Shown one piece after another: positions 25,350 through 34,261 of a stretch of 64,000 bases of DNA; position 1 is the first letter of the stretch; every line of letters starts with the position of its first letter. Origin of the DNA: Tetragenococcus sp041859945 (GTDB taxonomy: Bacteria; Bacillota; Bacilli; Lactobacillales; Enterococcaceae); the NCBI GenBank assembly GCA_041859945.1, contig JBFLGC010000001.1:55371-119370 (forward strand), read 5' to 3'. Under the pieces are notes generated by a model. The model saw only the letters and a program-made list of their open reading frames with translations. It did no database searches and had not been told where the DNA came from. The translations under genes were made by a program, and so were the position numbers.

Positions 25350-27146
25350 TTAATCCCTCCTCCTCTCATTAATTCTTTTTACTTGGTCCAAATCGACTTT
25401 AGGTTCGCGTTTTGTATTCACTAGACCGTTGACTTCTTGTTCTACGTCAGTAAGTTGCGTATAGCAGTACCCTGAAATATAGGGTATTTTCTGGATGGCT
25501 TCATGGATTTTTTCAAAACGTTCCAAAAATTCATTTTCGGTACTTACTTGATTTCCATAGCCCCATTGCCCCTCCTTAGTGGTCGTATAGGCAATACCAC
25601 CAAACTCACTGATAATGATCGGTTGGTTTTTATAACTATATCCGTCAGCAAAAGCAAACCAGCCTAAATTGAATTGCATTTCATTATTAACGATCTTTTC
25701 TTTATGAGAAGTACCTGTAAGTGGGAAAATTTCATCTGAATATCGTTTATTAAAGAATTCAGCTATCTCTTCATAATCATGTAGCGTGATGATATCAGAG
25801 ACGGTATGCTCCCAACCATCATTGGTAATGACCGGTCGATTTGGATCGATAGCTTTGGTCAAGGCATAAATGCCCTCGGTAAATTTTTGTGGTTGACTTA
25901 AAGAATGGATGCCTTTGATCCCCCAGCTCTCATTAAAGGGTACCCAGGTGATGATCGAAGGGTGGTTATAAGATTGCTTCACTATCTGTAACCACTCATT
26001 GGTAAATTGTAAGATTGCCTTATCATTAAAAACATACGTCGATGGCATCTCTGACCAAACTAGGATCCCTTTTTTGTCACATAGATATAAAAACCGTTCA
26101 TCCTCCACTTTCTGATGTTTTCGTACGCCGTTATAACCCATTTTAAGGATCAAATCGAGGTCTTTTTCTAAAGCACCAACAGACGGTGGTGTCATTCCAG
26201 ATTCTGGCCAATAGCCCTGATCCAAAATGAGTCGTTGATATAAAGCCCGATTATTTAAGAGCACTTGTCCATTTTTGACTTCGATTTTTCGCATGCCAAA
26301 ATAACTAAAAACTTCATCGAGCAGCTTGTTTTTGTCATCATACAATCTGACAGTCAAGTCATACAGGTTAGGAACTCCCGGTACCCATGGTTGCGTACCA
26401 GAATCTGCGTTTCCTTTCAAACGAGTGTCCATTGAAAAGCCTTCCAAGTCATGCCGAAATAAACTTTTATGGTAACTAACTAATTCTCCTTTGAAATAGG
26501 CATAGGCTTCTACATAATAATCAGGTGTTTGGGAAGTCACAGAAGTATCTTTTAATTCTAGGTTTATTTTTATCAGGTCTTCATCCAAATTCGGTGTCAT
26601 TTTTAAGTATTCGATTCGTTGTAAAGGCGCCTTTTCTAGCCAAACAGATTTCCAAATACCTGTAGTTTGTACATACCAACAACCAAAATTATCTTTTAAC
26701 CAGCGTTGCTTACCACGTGGTTGCTCACATGAAAGGGAATCTTGGGCTCTTACGACAATTTTATTATTTCCACTAAGGAGATAAGTTCCTAAATCATAAG
26801 AAAACCGTTCGTAACCACCTTGATGGCTACCTAGCAAATGGCCATTTAGCCAAACATTGGCTTCATAATCCACACCTTCAAAATAAAGCACTAAATTTTC
26901 TCTCTCAGATGCTTCAAATTCTTTCTCATACCATATCGTATGATGATGAGTAGGGTCACCAATCCCACTTAACTGCGTTTCATAGGTAAAGGGAACCATG
27001 ATTTCTTCAGTAGATGGCAGTTCAAGAAACCATTTATTTCTGATTCCGATGTTTTCATCGTCAAAGGCAAAATGCCATTTTCCATCCAAAGAATGCCATT
27101 TTTCTCGCATTAATTGAGGACGTGGATGTTTTCGTCTGTCTAACAT
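25350..27146 (-). CDS. GH2 family beta-glycosidase
   Basis: 598 residues, no signal. N-terminal sugar-binding jelly roll (DGKWHFAFDD, GVDYEANVWLNGHLLGSHQGGYERFSYDL), immunoglobulin-like middle and TIM barrel. The acid/base glutamate is E406 in WVPFNESWG and the nucleophile is E514 in IISEFGG. This short GH2 type could be a beta-galactosidase, beta-mannosidase or beta-glucuronidase. The locus favours removal of the core beta-mannose or capping galactose of an N-glycan, which is inference. ATG 27146 has GGGAGG upstream; a longer in-frame start lacks a ribosome site. Confidence 0.88.
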   Translation of the reverse strand: MLDRRKHPRPQLMREKWHSLDGKWHFAFDDENIGIRNKWFLELPSTEEIMVPFTYETQLSGIGDPTHHHTIWYEKEFEASERENLVLYFEGVDYEANVWLNGHLLGSHQGGYERFSYDLGTYLLSGNNKIVVRAQDSLSCEQPRGKQRWLKDNFGCWYVQTTGIWKSVWLEKAPLQRIEYLKMTPNLDEDLIKINLELKDTSVTSQTPDYYVEAYAYFKGELVSYHKSLFRHDLEGFSMDTRLKGNADSGTQPWVPGVPNLYDLTVRLYDDKNKLLDEVFSYFGMRKIEVKNGQVLLNNRALYQRLILDQGYWPESGMTPPSVGALEKDLDLILKMGYNGVRKHQKVEDERFLYLCDKKGILVWSEMPSTYVFNDKAILQFTNEWLQIVKQSYNHPSIITWVPFNESWGIKGIHSLSQPQKFTEGIYALTKAIDPNRPVITNDGWEHTVSDIITLHDYEEIAEFFNKRYSDEIFPLTGTSHKEKIVNNEMQFNLGWFAFADGYSYKNQPIIISEFGGIAYTTTKEGQWGYGNQVSTENEFLERFEKIHEAIQKIPYISGYCYTQLTDVEQEVNGLVNTKREPKVDLDQVKRINERRRD

Positions 27147-27203
27147 AAGAACCTCCCGTTTTATTTTTGTCTTAATTGACTTATAAGTTAAATAAGGTGT
27201 ATA

Positions 27204-27232
27204 ATTAATATGAATTTTAACCAAATTGTCAA
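27204..27232 (-). promoter_or_regulatory. Promoter of the mannoside operon
   Basis: TTGACA (27227-27232), 17-bp spacer and ATTAAT (27204-27209) on the minus strand, 58 bp before the GH2 start. It sits back to back with the regulator promoter in a very A/T-rich 226-bp gap. Confidence 0.6.
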
Positions 27233-27301
27233 TACAAAAATCATAACAGCGTTTTCCAAGCTAGTCAATGCTCTAAAAACATTCTTAACTAACTTAACCT
27301 C

Positions 27302-27335
27302 TTGATTAACCAAATAATTAATATTTATAATTAAT
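27302..27335 (+). promoter_or_regulatory. Promoter and likely operator of the ArsR-type regulator
   Basis: TTGATT (27302-27307), 18-bp spacer and perfect TATAAT (27326-27331). Two ATTAAT motifs, seven bases apart (27317-27322, 27330-27335), flank the -10 box. The same motif occurs in the divergent promoter, so it could be the shared operator. Confidence 0.6.
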
Positions 27336-27372
27336 AAGTTTATATTTAACCATAAAGTAAAGGAGAACTAAA

Positions 27373-28278
27373 ATGATCATTGATACTTCCAAAAATTCAC
27401 TGCCTATTTTCCATGCTTTAGCAAATGATACTCGACTGAGAATCATTAATAATCTCGCAAAAGGCGAAATGAATATCGGAGAAATTGCTAAAGCTTTAAA
27501 CATCTCGAACGCTATTACAACTAGGCATATACAGCAACTTGAAGAAGCCGGTGTCGTAAAAACTCGTCGCTGCCCGGGAAAATATGGTCTACAAAAAATC
27601 GTTTCGCTAGCCGTTGATCAGATAAGCATTGATTTCCCTGAAAAAATTTTTCCACAATATCGTAGCTATGAAACTCAGGTCAAGGTAGGACATTTTACCG
27701 ATTTTGCTGTTGAACCAACTTGTGGACTAGCCAATGAAGAAGCTCACATCGGTATGGCGGATCAAGTGCGTTCTTTTTTGGACAGTCAAAGAGTGACTGC
27801 TCAATTGGTCTGGCTAGGAAAAGGATTTTTAGAATATAAAATACCAAATTTAGTTCAGTCAAATGATCATTTAGAACTATTGGATATAAGTTTTGAAATT
27901 GCTTCTGAGTTTCCAATTTCAAATAATACTTGGCCAAGTGATATTACTTATTATATCGACGGAAAAAAATTAGGAACAGATACTGTGAAAGGAAATTACG
28001 CAGATGTACGAGGAAAATTAACTCCTAAATGGTGGCCGGATACATGTAGTCAATACGGAGAGTTAAAGCATATCCGTATCAATCAATATGACACCAGTAT
28101 CGACGGTGTCCCCACTAGCAGCTTAAATATACATGACTTCGATTTGGAAAATGCTGATTATTTCACTTTAAGGATATCAGCAGAGGAAAGTGCAGAACAT
28201 GTCGGTGGATTAAATTTATTTGGCGAAAATTGGGGAAACCATCCTCAATGTATTAAAATAATAACTTACGTAAGCTGA
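27373..28278 (+). CDS. ArsR-type HTH regulator with large C-terminal sensor domain
   Basis: 301 residues. Residues 12-75 are a winged helix of the ArsR type (FHALANDTRLRIINNLAKGEMNIGEIAKALNISN...HIQQLEEAGVVKTRR). The remaining 200 residues are unlike metal-binding ArsR proteins: no Cys pair is near the HTH, and the region is beta-rich with many aromatic residues (WPSDITYYIDGKKLGT, LTPKWWPDTCSQYGELKHIRINQYDTSIDGV). That suggests a carbohydrate-type ligand domain. It is divergent from the mannoside operon, which it probably controls. ATG with AAAGGAG. Sensor role is inferred. Confidence 0.85.
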   Translation: MIIDTSKNSLPIFHALANDTRLRIINNLAKGEMNIGEIAKALNISNAITTRHIQQLEEAGVVKTRRCPGKYGLQKIVSLAVDQISIDFPEKIFPQYRSYETQVKVGHFTDFAVEPTCGLANEEAHIGMADQVRSFLDSQRVTAQLVWLGKGFLEYKIPNLVQSNDHLELLDISFEIASEFPISNNTWPSDITYYIDGKKLGTDTVKGNYADVRGKLTPKWWPDTCSQYGELKHIRINQYDTSIDGVPTSSLNIHDFDLENADYFTLRISAEESAEHVGGLNLFGENWGNHPQCIKIITYVS

Positions 28279-28433
28279 TACATAAGCTTTCTCGTAATTT
28301 TATTGATTTTTTTCAAATCCATCCTAGTCAACTTTCTCCAAATGTCGTTTCAGCCAAAATAAGTTTTACCTAAAATTTGTATAATTATTACTAGAAAATT
28401 AATACAGTAATATGACTATGATCCATGGCGGTC

Positions 28434-28767
28434 GTTACAATTCAAGGCCGAAATTGAACAGGTTAAATTATTCATTTGAGAAATCAAATGGCATGAATTT
28501 TAGCTAAAACTAGAGCAACGTAGAGATGGCTTGCGAGGTCATCATGTTAAGAATTCAATGTGAATTGTTCTGAATCACTATGATTGACTTGCATAGCAAG
28601 GCAGAGTAGATGATGAAGAATACCTATTCGGTACTCTCAGTGACTACTTTAGTGGTTACTGAGAGTTTGAAGCTTGAAAGTCGTGAGTGGGCTCACGGTG
28701 CTTCCAAGGCTGACTTTAAGCAAGCCAATCTCGTAGTGTAGCGGCTGATGCGGCCGTGAATTGTAGC
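28434..28767. mobile_element. Non-coding MITE-like element, copy A (334 bp)
   Basis: Bounded by GTTACAATTCA on the left and TGAATTGTAGC on the right, an inverted pair. A perfect 8-bp direct repeat TGGCGGTC flanks it (28426-28433 and 28768-28775), as expected of a target-site duplication. Read on the minus strand it matches copy C at 61.4 kb over about 300 bp. It holds a hairpin at 28633-28666 (ACTCTCAGT / ACTGAGAGT arms). No open reading frame of note. The remaining gap on its left (28279-28433) shows no gene. Confidence 0.85.
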
Positions 28768-28872
28768 TGGCGGTCATATTAGAATGTTCTTTGTTAAATG
28801 TATAGCTTTTTCCTCTTACTTAAAAAGTGCTATCGTTACCATCTATAATGATTTTGTCCTCCTCCCCTAAAA

Positions 28873-28902
28873 TTGACACCACTTAACGAAAACGGTTATA
28901 AT
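28873..28902 (+). promoter_or_regulatory. Sigma-A promoter of the LevR-type activator
   Basis: TTGACA, 18-bp spacer and TATAAT, a near-consensus promoter. Transcription would begin around 28909, which rules out the upstream in-frame TTG at 28902 as start codon and supports TTG 28929. Confidence 0.8.
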
Positions 28903-28928
28903 TGCCTTGCAGACAGGGGGAAAATGAC

Positions 28929-31736
28929 TTGAGTAAGTGGATGGAACAAATTTACGATCATATTGAAAAACAAGCGAGCGATAAGAAATTCGACTTCACG
29001 ACAAAAGAGATCGCGACTTATTTTGGCATCCAACGAAGTAATGCTAGTCGCGAGCTCAATCAACTTGTCCGCATCGGGAAATTGATCAAAACCAACAGTC
29101 GGCCGGTTCGTTATCAACTTGCTGATCAGAAAACTGCCCCAGATAAATATGTGGTAAGCTATAAAGAAGACCGAAAGCCCCGTGTGAAGCAACAGCCTTA
29201 TCTTGTAAATACGCCAGAACTGGATCGTGATATTTTTTCTCGTTTGATTGGGGCCAATGGCAGTATGAAAAATGCCATTGAACAAGCCAAGGCCGCTATT
29301 TTATATCCACCTAAGGGATTGAATTGTCTGATCACCGGGCCCACTGGTTCAGGAAAAACATTTTTTGCCCATGCCATGTTTCAATTTGCTAAGGCCAATC
29401 GAGTCATTTTCGGTACTGAATTGATCGTCTTTAACTGTGCCGACTATGCCAATAACCCCGAACTCTTGATGAGTCATTTATTTGGACATGCGAAAGGAGC
29501 CTTTACTGGAGCGGACCAAGAAAAAACCGGCATCATCGATCAAGCAGACGGCAGTATGCTCTTTTTGGATGAGATCCATCGTCTACCGGCGGAAGGCCAA
29601 GAAATGATTTTCTACTTCATGGATCATGGGACTTATAGTCGCCTCGGGGAAACGACAAAGACACACCAAGCCGACGTCCGGATCATTGGCGCGACCACAG
29701 AAGACCCTCATTCGGCTTTATTAGATACTTTTGTGCGCCGCATCCCGATCAATATTCATTTGCCTTCCTTTGAATCACGCCCAGCTTTTGAACAAGTCGA
29801 TCTGGTTCGGATCATGATTTCTCATGAGGCCAAACGGATCGAGCGGCGAATCTCTGTGACCGAAGATGTGGTCAAAGCCTTGATTGGCAGTGTCAATTTT
29901 GGCAACATCGGTCAGCTAAAATCAAATGTACAATTAGTTTGTGCGCGTGGTTTCTTAAATCACATGCAAGAAGAGCAGATCGAATTGACTCTGGCAGATC
30001 TACCAGAAGGGATCCGTTCCGGGTTGTTTCGCTTAGCGGATAAGCGAGAATTATTAAGTGAATTATCTAAAAGCCTGAACTCAAAAATCGTTATTTTGCC
30101 TAACGAGGATATCTTGAGCATCCAATCTGATGCTTATGAACTTCCCTATAATTTGTATGACATCATCGGTGACAAAGCGGCCCTCTTAAAAGCAGATGGG
30201 GTCGATCAAGAAGAAATCAATCAGTTTATTTCGACCGATATCAATATCCATTTAAAATCTTTTTATAAAGATCATGGTTTTGCTTTCGATCAAAATAATA
30301 AATTGGGCGAGTTTGTCGATAGCAAAGTGATCCAGTTGACAAATGAAATCAAACAGCTCGTAGAAGAACAGCTAGGTCATCCTTACCCTGAAAATTTTAT
30401 CTATGCGATGAGCTTACATATTAGTTCCTTACTTAAAAAAATCCAGGTGGGGGAACGTCGCAAAACAAATGTCAACATCCAAGAAATGATCACCGATTAC
30501 CCCCAAGAATTCGAGGTAGCTCATGAGATCAGAAAAGGGATCGGTCAGCGTTTCCACTTAACGATCCCTGAAAATGAAGACTACTATTTAGCGGCCCTTT
30601 TAGTGTCTTTAGAAAATAATACGGTAGAAGGCCAAGTTGGGATTGTTGTCGCCTCACATGGCCAAAGTACCGCCAGTAGTATGATCCAAGTCGTCAAAGA
30701 ACTACTGGCGATCGACACACTCTTTGCCGTCGATATGCCCCTTGATATGTCACCTAAAATCGCCTTAGAAAAAATAAGCCAAGCGGTTTTGAGCGCTAAT
30801 GAAGGTAAGGGTGTCTTATTGTTGGTCGATATGGGTTCTTTAGCCACTTTTAATCTGGAGATCAAGCGCCAAACGGGTATCGAGGTCCTTGCGATCGACA
30901 TGGTCTCGACGCCAATGGTTTTAGAAGCTGCCCGCAAAGCCGCCGTTTTTGGGACTAGTTTAGAAGATCTTTATGATTCCTTGAATGATTTTCATGGCTA
31001 TAGTGTGCTACAGCCTTCTAGTGAAGCCTTGTATGATAGCAGCGGGCGGCCTCCAGCCATTTTAGCAATCTGCGCTTCTGGCGAAGGCACGGCGAAACAT
31101 TTGCAAAAAATGATCCAAGCGACCTTAAAAGAGCATGCGGCGCAACACGTGCAAGTGATCACCTTGTCTTCTGTCGCTTTGCCAGCACAGATCCAAAAGC
31201 TGCAAGAAAATTATCAGATCATCGCCGCGACCGGTGTCATCGCTCCCAAAATCGATGTTCCTTTTATCTCCTTGGAAAAATTTTTCACCCAAGAAATCGA
31301 TGACTGGCTCGAACCACTCTTAGTAGAGGGTCAAATCGTGGAAAATCAGACGACAATATTGGACCGATCAGATTTGCGGCAAATTTGTATCGATTATATG
31401 GCGGAAAATTTTACCTTCATCAACCCCCAAAAATTGATCGATCCTTTGCTTCAATTCACGCAAGATGTCATGTATAGTTGGAAAATACCCATAGATAAAA
31501 GCGCCTTTCAAATCAATTTTCTGCTTCACGTAGCGGGGATGGTCGAACGGATCGTTTTGCAGCAGCCACTTTCTGGGACTGTCGAAGAAGAAACCAGTTT
31601 AGCAGCTGATCCGATGTATGCTAGCCTTCATGTCAAAACCTTGTCATTGGCTCGTACTTTGAATTTGACGATCACAGCGATGGAAGAATACTATTTACTC
31701 TTACTGATCAAAAAAGCACAGGTCGATACAGAGTGA
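28929..31736 (+). CDS. manR: Sigma-54-dependent PTS activator, LevR/ManR type
   Basis: 935 residues. Order: N-terminal helix-turn-helix; AAA+ domain with Walker A GPTGSGKT (about 137-144) and the sigma-54 contact loop GAFTGA; first PRD (H in AMSLHISSLL); EIIA-Man-like domain with SHGQ; EIIB-like segment; and second PRD with FLLHVAGMVERI. It opens sigma-54 promoters when its PRDs report low PTS phosphate flow. Start TTG 28929 has AGGGGG eight bases upstream. It precedes the mannose PTS, the arrangement seen for mptR in Listeria and Enterococcus. Confidence 0.93.
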   Translation: MSKWMEQIYDHIEKQASDKKFDFTTKEIATYFGIQRSNASRELNQLVRIGKLIKTNSRPVRYQLADQKTAPDKYVVSYKEDRKPRVKQQPYLVNTPELDRDIFSRLIGANGSMKNAIEQAKAAILYPPKGLNCLITGPTGSGKTFFAHAMFQFAKANRVIFGTELIVFNCADYANNPELLMSHLFGHAKGAFTGADQEKTGIIDQADGSMLFLDEIHRLPAEGQEMIFYFMDHGTYSRLGETTKTHQADVRIIGATTEDPHSALLDTFVRRIPINIHLPSFESRPAFEQVDLVRIMISHEAKRIERRISVTEDVVKALIGSVNFGNIGQLKSNVQLVCARGFLNHMQEEQIELTLADLPEGIRSGLFRLADKRELLSELSKSLNSKIVILPNEDILSIQSDAYELPYNLYDIIGDKAALLKADGVDQEEINQFISTDINIHLKSFYKDHGFAFDQNNKLGEFVDSKVIQLTNEIKQLVEEQLGHPYPENFIYAMSLHISSLLKKIQVGERRKTNVNIQEMITDYPQEFEVAHEIRKGIGQRFHLTIPENEDYYLAALLVSLENNTVEGQVGIVVASHGQSTASSMIQVVKELLAIDTLFAVDMPLDMSPKIALEKISQAVLSANEGKGVLLLVDMGSLATFNLEIKRQTGIEVLAIDMVSTPMVLEAARKAAVFGTSLEDLYDSLNDFHGYSVLQPSSEALYDSSGRPPAILAICASGEGTAKHLQKMIQATLKEHAAQHVQVITLSSVALPAQIQKLQENYQIIAATGVIAPKIDVPFISLEKFFTQEIDDWLEPLLVEGQIVENQTTILDRSDLRQICIDYMAENFTFINPQKLIDPLLQFTQDVMYSWKIPIDKSAFQINFLLHVAGMVERIVLQQPLSGTVEEETSLAADPMYASLHVKTLSLARTLNLTITAMEEYYLLLLIKKAQVDTE

Positions 31737-31781
31737 TACACAAAAAAGATACACTAAACATTAGTGTATCTTTTTTGTGTA
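31737..31781. terminator. Bidirectional terminator after the activator gene
   Basis: Perfect 21-bp stem (31737-31757 with 31761-31781) around a 3-base ACA loop, including AAAAAAGAT / ATCTTTTTT. It starts at the base after the stop codon. Confidence 0.9.
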
Positions 31782-31785
31782 CTTT

Positions 31786-31805
31786 TAAACATAACGTTAC
31801 GTTTA
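31786..31805 (+). promoter_or_regulatory. Upstream activator site for the LevR-type protein
   Basis: Twenty-base inverted repeat TAAACATAACGTTACGTTTA, 18 of 20 positions symmetric, 30 bp upstream of the -24 element. Position and symmetry fit the enhancer bound by the activator encoded just upstream. Confidence 0.7.
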
Positions 31806-31832
31806 GCAAGACTTTTTACGCTTTCCTTTTGA

Positions 31833-31849
31833 TTGGCATGATTTTTGCT
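31833..31849 (+). promoter_or_regulatory. Sigma-54 (-24/-12) promoter of the mannose PTS operon
   Basis: TTGGCATGATTTTTGCT has GG at 31835 and GC at 31847, exactly 12 bp apart, matching the TGGCA-N7-TGC consensus. It lies 56 bp before the first PTS gene. Confidence 0.92.
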
Positions 31850-31904
31850 TTTATATAACTAGAAGTCCTATTAGCTTCACTAAAAAGAAAGGAGGTCAAA
31901 AAAG

Positions 31905-32396
31905 TTGGACATTCGTTTAGCCAGGATCGATGATCGCTTGATCCATGGTCAGGTAGCCACGGTTTGGTCCAAACAGACTGGGATCGATCGCATCATTGTC
32001 GTCAGTGATGCGGTCGCCAAAGATCAGTTACGAAAGTTTTTGTTGATCGAAGCCGCCCCACCTGGCGTAAAAGTCAATATCGTCACCGTGACCAAAATAC
32101 TGGCTGTCGCTTCTCACCCACTGTTTGCCAATGAAAAATTAATGTTACTTTTTACCAATCCGCAAGATGTCGTCCAGTTGGTCCGTGGTGGAATCCCGAT
32201 CAAAAGTATCAACATTGGCGGCATGAGTTTTTCAAATGGCAAACAAATGATCACTAATTTCGTTTCGATCGATCAAGCAGATCGTTATGCTTTTGAATTT
32301 TTACACCAAAAAGGCATCGAAATCGAGGTAAGAAAAGTCCCGGCTGATCGCAAAGTCTATCTTATGGAGCTGTTGAAAAAAAAGAATAAGTTGTAA
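31905..32396 (+). CDS. PTS mannose-family EIIB component (free-standing)
   Basis: 163 residues. The phospho-accepting histidine is H14 in IDDRLIHGQVATVW. The chain covers a full EIIB-Man domain (GVKVNIVTV, NPQDVVQLVRGG, INIGGMSF). It duplicates the EIIB domain of the EIIAB fusion encoded next. TTG start with a perfect AAAGGAGGT. An extra EIIB gene in first position is also known from mpt operons of enterococci. Its role may be regulatory phosphotransfer to the activator, which is inference. Confidence 0.92.
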   Translation: MDIRLARIDDRLIHGQVATVWSKQTGIDRIIVVSDAVAKDQLRKFLLIEAAPPGVKVNIVTVTKILAVASHPLFANEKLMLLFTNPQDVVQLVRGGIPIKSINIGGMSFSNGKQMITNFVSIDQADRYAFEFLHQKGIEIEVRKVPADRKVYLMELLKKKNKL

Positions 32397-32416
32397 AAAG
32401 TTAAGGAGGTAAGAAA

Positions 32417-33412
32417 ATGGTAGGTATTATCCTAGCAAGTCATGGCGATTTTGCTGAAGGTGTCAAACAATCGGCAGCGATGATTTTTGGAGAACAAGAA
32501 AATGTGGCTGCTTGCACCTTAAAACCAAGTGAAGGTCCTGATGATATACGCCAAAAAATGGAGCAAGCGATCGCCAGTTTTGATGATCAAGCAGAAATTT
32601 TATTTTTGGTCGACTTATGGGGCGGCACCCCCTTTAATCAGGCCAACACTCTTTATGAGGCCCACAAAGAGAAATGGGCCATCGTTACTGGAATGAATCT
32701 TCCCCTAGTCATCGAAGCTTATGCATCACGGCTTTCGATGAATTCAGCCCAAGCTATCGCCACGGCTATTTTACCAAGTGGCCAAGATGGCATCAAAACA
32801 AAGCCTGAAAGTTTACAAAAAACCAAGGAAAAAACGATCACACCGGCGCCAGTCGCCCCAGGAGCGATTCCGCCGGGGACCGTTCTAGGCGACGGCAAGA
32901 TCAAATTAGTTTTGACTCGGGTCGATTCGCGCTTATTGCATGGGCAAGTCGCTACTGCTTGGTCAAAAGCCACCAATCCTAATCGGATCATCGTTGTCAG
33001 TGATGAAGTGGCCAAAGATAAGTTGCGCAAGAGTCTGATCGAACAAGCCGCCCCCAGTGGCATCAAAGCTAATGTCGTGCCTATTGCAAAAATGATCGAA
33101 ATTGCCGCTGATCCCCGTTTTGGGACGACCAAAGCTTTACTATTATTTGAAAATCCCACAGATGTTGTTCGGGTCGTTGCAGGTGGCTTAGCCATAAAAG
33201 AAGTCAATGTTGGTTCAATTGCCCATTCGAAAGGCAAAGTGGTCGTCAACCATTCGATCGCGATGGGTCCTGATGATGTGGCCGCTTTTGACAAATTAAC
33301 CGAAGCCGGCATCAAATTCGATGTGCGGAAAGTTCCCGCTGACTCAAAAGGAAACTTTCCCGAATTGCTTGCCAAAGCAAAAGCCGAGTTGAGTAAACAA
33401 ACTGAAAACTAG
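32417..33412 (+). CDS. manL: PTS mannose/glucose EIIAB component
   Basis: 331 residues. EIIA with active H9 in LASHGDFAEG. A flexible Ala/Pro linker (about 141-158, TPAPVAPGAIPPGTVLGDG). EIIB with H175 in VDSRLLHGQVATAW. It passes phosphate from HPr through both histidines to sugar entering via EIIC/EIID. ATG with AAGGAGG. In Listeria and Enterococcus this system is the main glucose/mannose PTS and is also the receptor for class IIa bacteriocins. Confidence 0.94.
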   Translation: MVGIILASHGDFAEGVKQSAAMIFGEQENVAACTLKPSEGPDDIRQKMEQAIASFDDQAEILFLVDLWGGTPFNQANTLYEAHKEKWAIVTGMNLPLVIEAYASRLSMNSAQAIATAILPSGQDGIKTKPESLQKTKEKTITPAPVAPGAIPPGTVLGDGKIKLVLTRVDSRLLHGQVATAWSKATNPNRIIVVSDEVAKDKLRKSLIEQAAPSGIKANVVPIAKMIEIAADPRFGTTKALLLFENPTDVVRVVAGGLAIKEVNVGSIAHSKGKVVVNHSIAMGPDDVAAFDKLTEAGIKFDVRKVPADSKGNFPELLAKAKAELSKQTEN

Positions 33413-33430
33413 AAAGGAGCGAAAAAGTTT

Positions 33431-34237
33431 ATGTCAGATTTAAATGCACTACAAATCATTTTAGTTATTATCATTGCCTTTTTTGCTGGTATGGAAGGGA
33501 TCTTGGATCAATTCCAATTTCACCAACCCTTAGTTGCTTGTACCTTGATTGGTCTCGTGACAGGAAATTTAGAAATTTGTGTTATCTTGGGCGGATCCTT
33601 ACAAATGATCGCCTTAGGATGGGCCAATATCGGGGCTGCTGTTGCTCCTGATGCTGCCTTGGCTTCGGTAGCTTCAGCTATTATTTTAGTTCTTGGGGGA
33701 CAAGGCAAAGCCGGGATATCTTCGGCCATCGCCATTGCTATCCCTCTAGCTGTGGCTGGTCTTTTCTTAACAATGATCGTGCGGACTTTAGCTGTTTCCA
33801 TCGTTCACGGCATGGATAGAGCCGCTGAAGAAGGCGATTTCAAAAAAATCGACCGCTTGCAAATGGTTGCCGTTTGTATGCAAGGTCTGCGGATCGCCAT
33901 CCCTGCAACGGCGCTGCTCTTTGTACCAGCAAGTTCGGTGCAAGCTATTTTAGAAGCGATGCCCGCCTGGTTATCAGACGGCATGGCGATCGGTGGTGGC
34001 ATGGTCGTCGCCGTTGGTTATGCCATGGTCATCAACATGATGGCTAGTCGCGAAGTTTGGCCGTTTTTCATCTTAGGCTTTGCTTTAGCTGCGCTTTCTG
34101 ATTTGACCTTGATCGCCATTGGTGCTATCGGTGTGGCGCTAGCCTTGATCTATTTACAATTATCGAAAAAAGGTGGTTCAGCTGGTGGTGGCGGCGGTTC
34201 GGATGATCCGCTGGGAGATATTTTGAACGATTATTAA
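33431..34237 (+). CDS. manM: PTS mannose/glucose EIIC component
   Basis: 268 residues, strongly hydrophobic. The start LQIILVIIIAFFAGMEGILDQFQFHQPLVACTLIGLVTGN is diagnostic of EIIC-Man. The C-terminus is glycine rich (GGSAGGGGGSDDPLGD). It forms the sugar-translocating membrane unit with EIID. ATG behind AAAGGAG. The extracellular loop region is the contact zone of class IIa bacteriocins in known homologues. Confidence 0.94.
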   Translation: MSDLNALQIILVIIIAFFAGMEGILDQFQFHQPLVACTLIGLVTGNLEICVILGGSLQMIALGWANIGAAVAPDAALASVASAIILVLGGQGKAGISSAIAIAIPLAVAGLFLTMIVRTLAVSIVHGMDRAAEEGDFKKIDRLQMVAVCMQGLRIAIPATALLFVPASSVQAILEAMPAWLSDGMAIGGGMVVAVGYAMVINMMASREVWPFFILGFALAALSDLTLIAIGAIGVALALIYLQLSKKGGSAGGGGGSDDPLGDILNDY

Positions 34238-34261
34238 TTTTATAAGGAGGAAAATGATATC

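Noticed and set aside
28902..28928. Upstream TTG start of the LevR-type activator
   Set aside because: It overlaps the last base of the TATAAT box and lies upstream of the expected transcription start, so it would not be in the mRNA.
28896..29285. 129-codon frame on the minus strand opposite the LevR-type gene
   Set aside because: It is antisense to the strongly supported activator gene and shows no family features.
32719..33375. 218-codon frame on the minus strand opposite the EIIAB gene
   Set aside because: Its length comes from the codon bias of the EIIAB gene on the other strand. The translation is low-complexity Ser/Thr/Ala with no domain.
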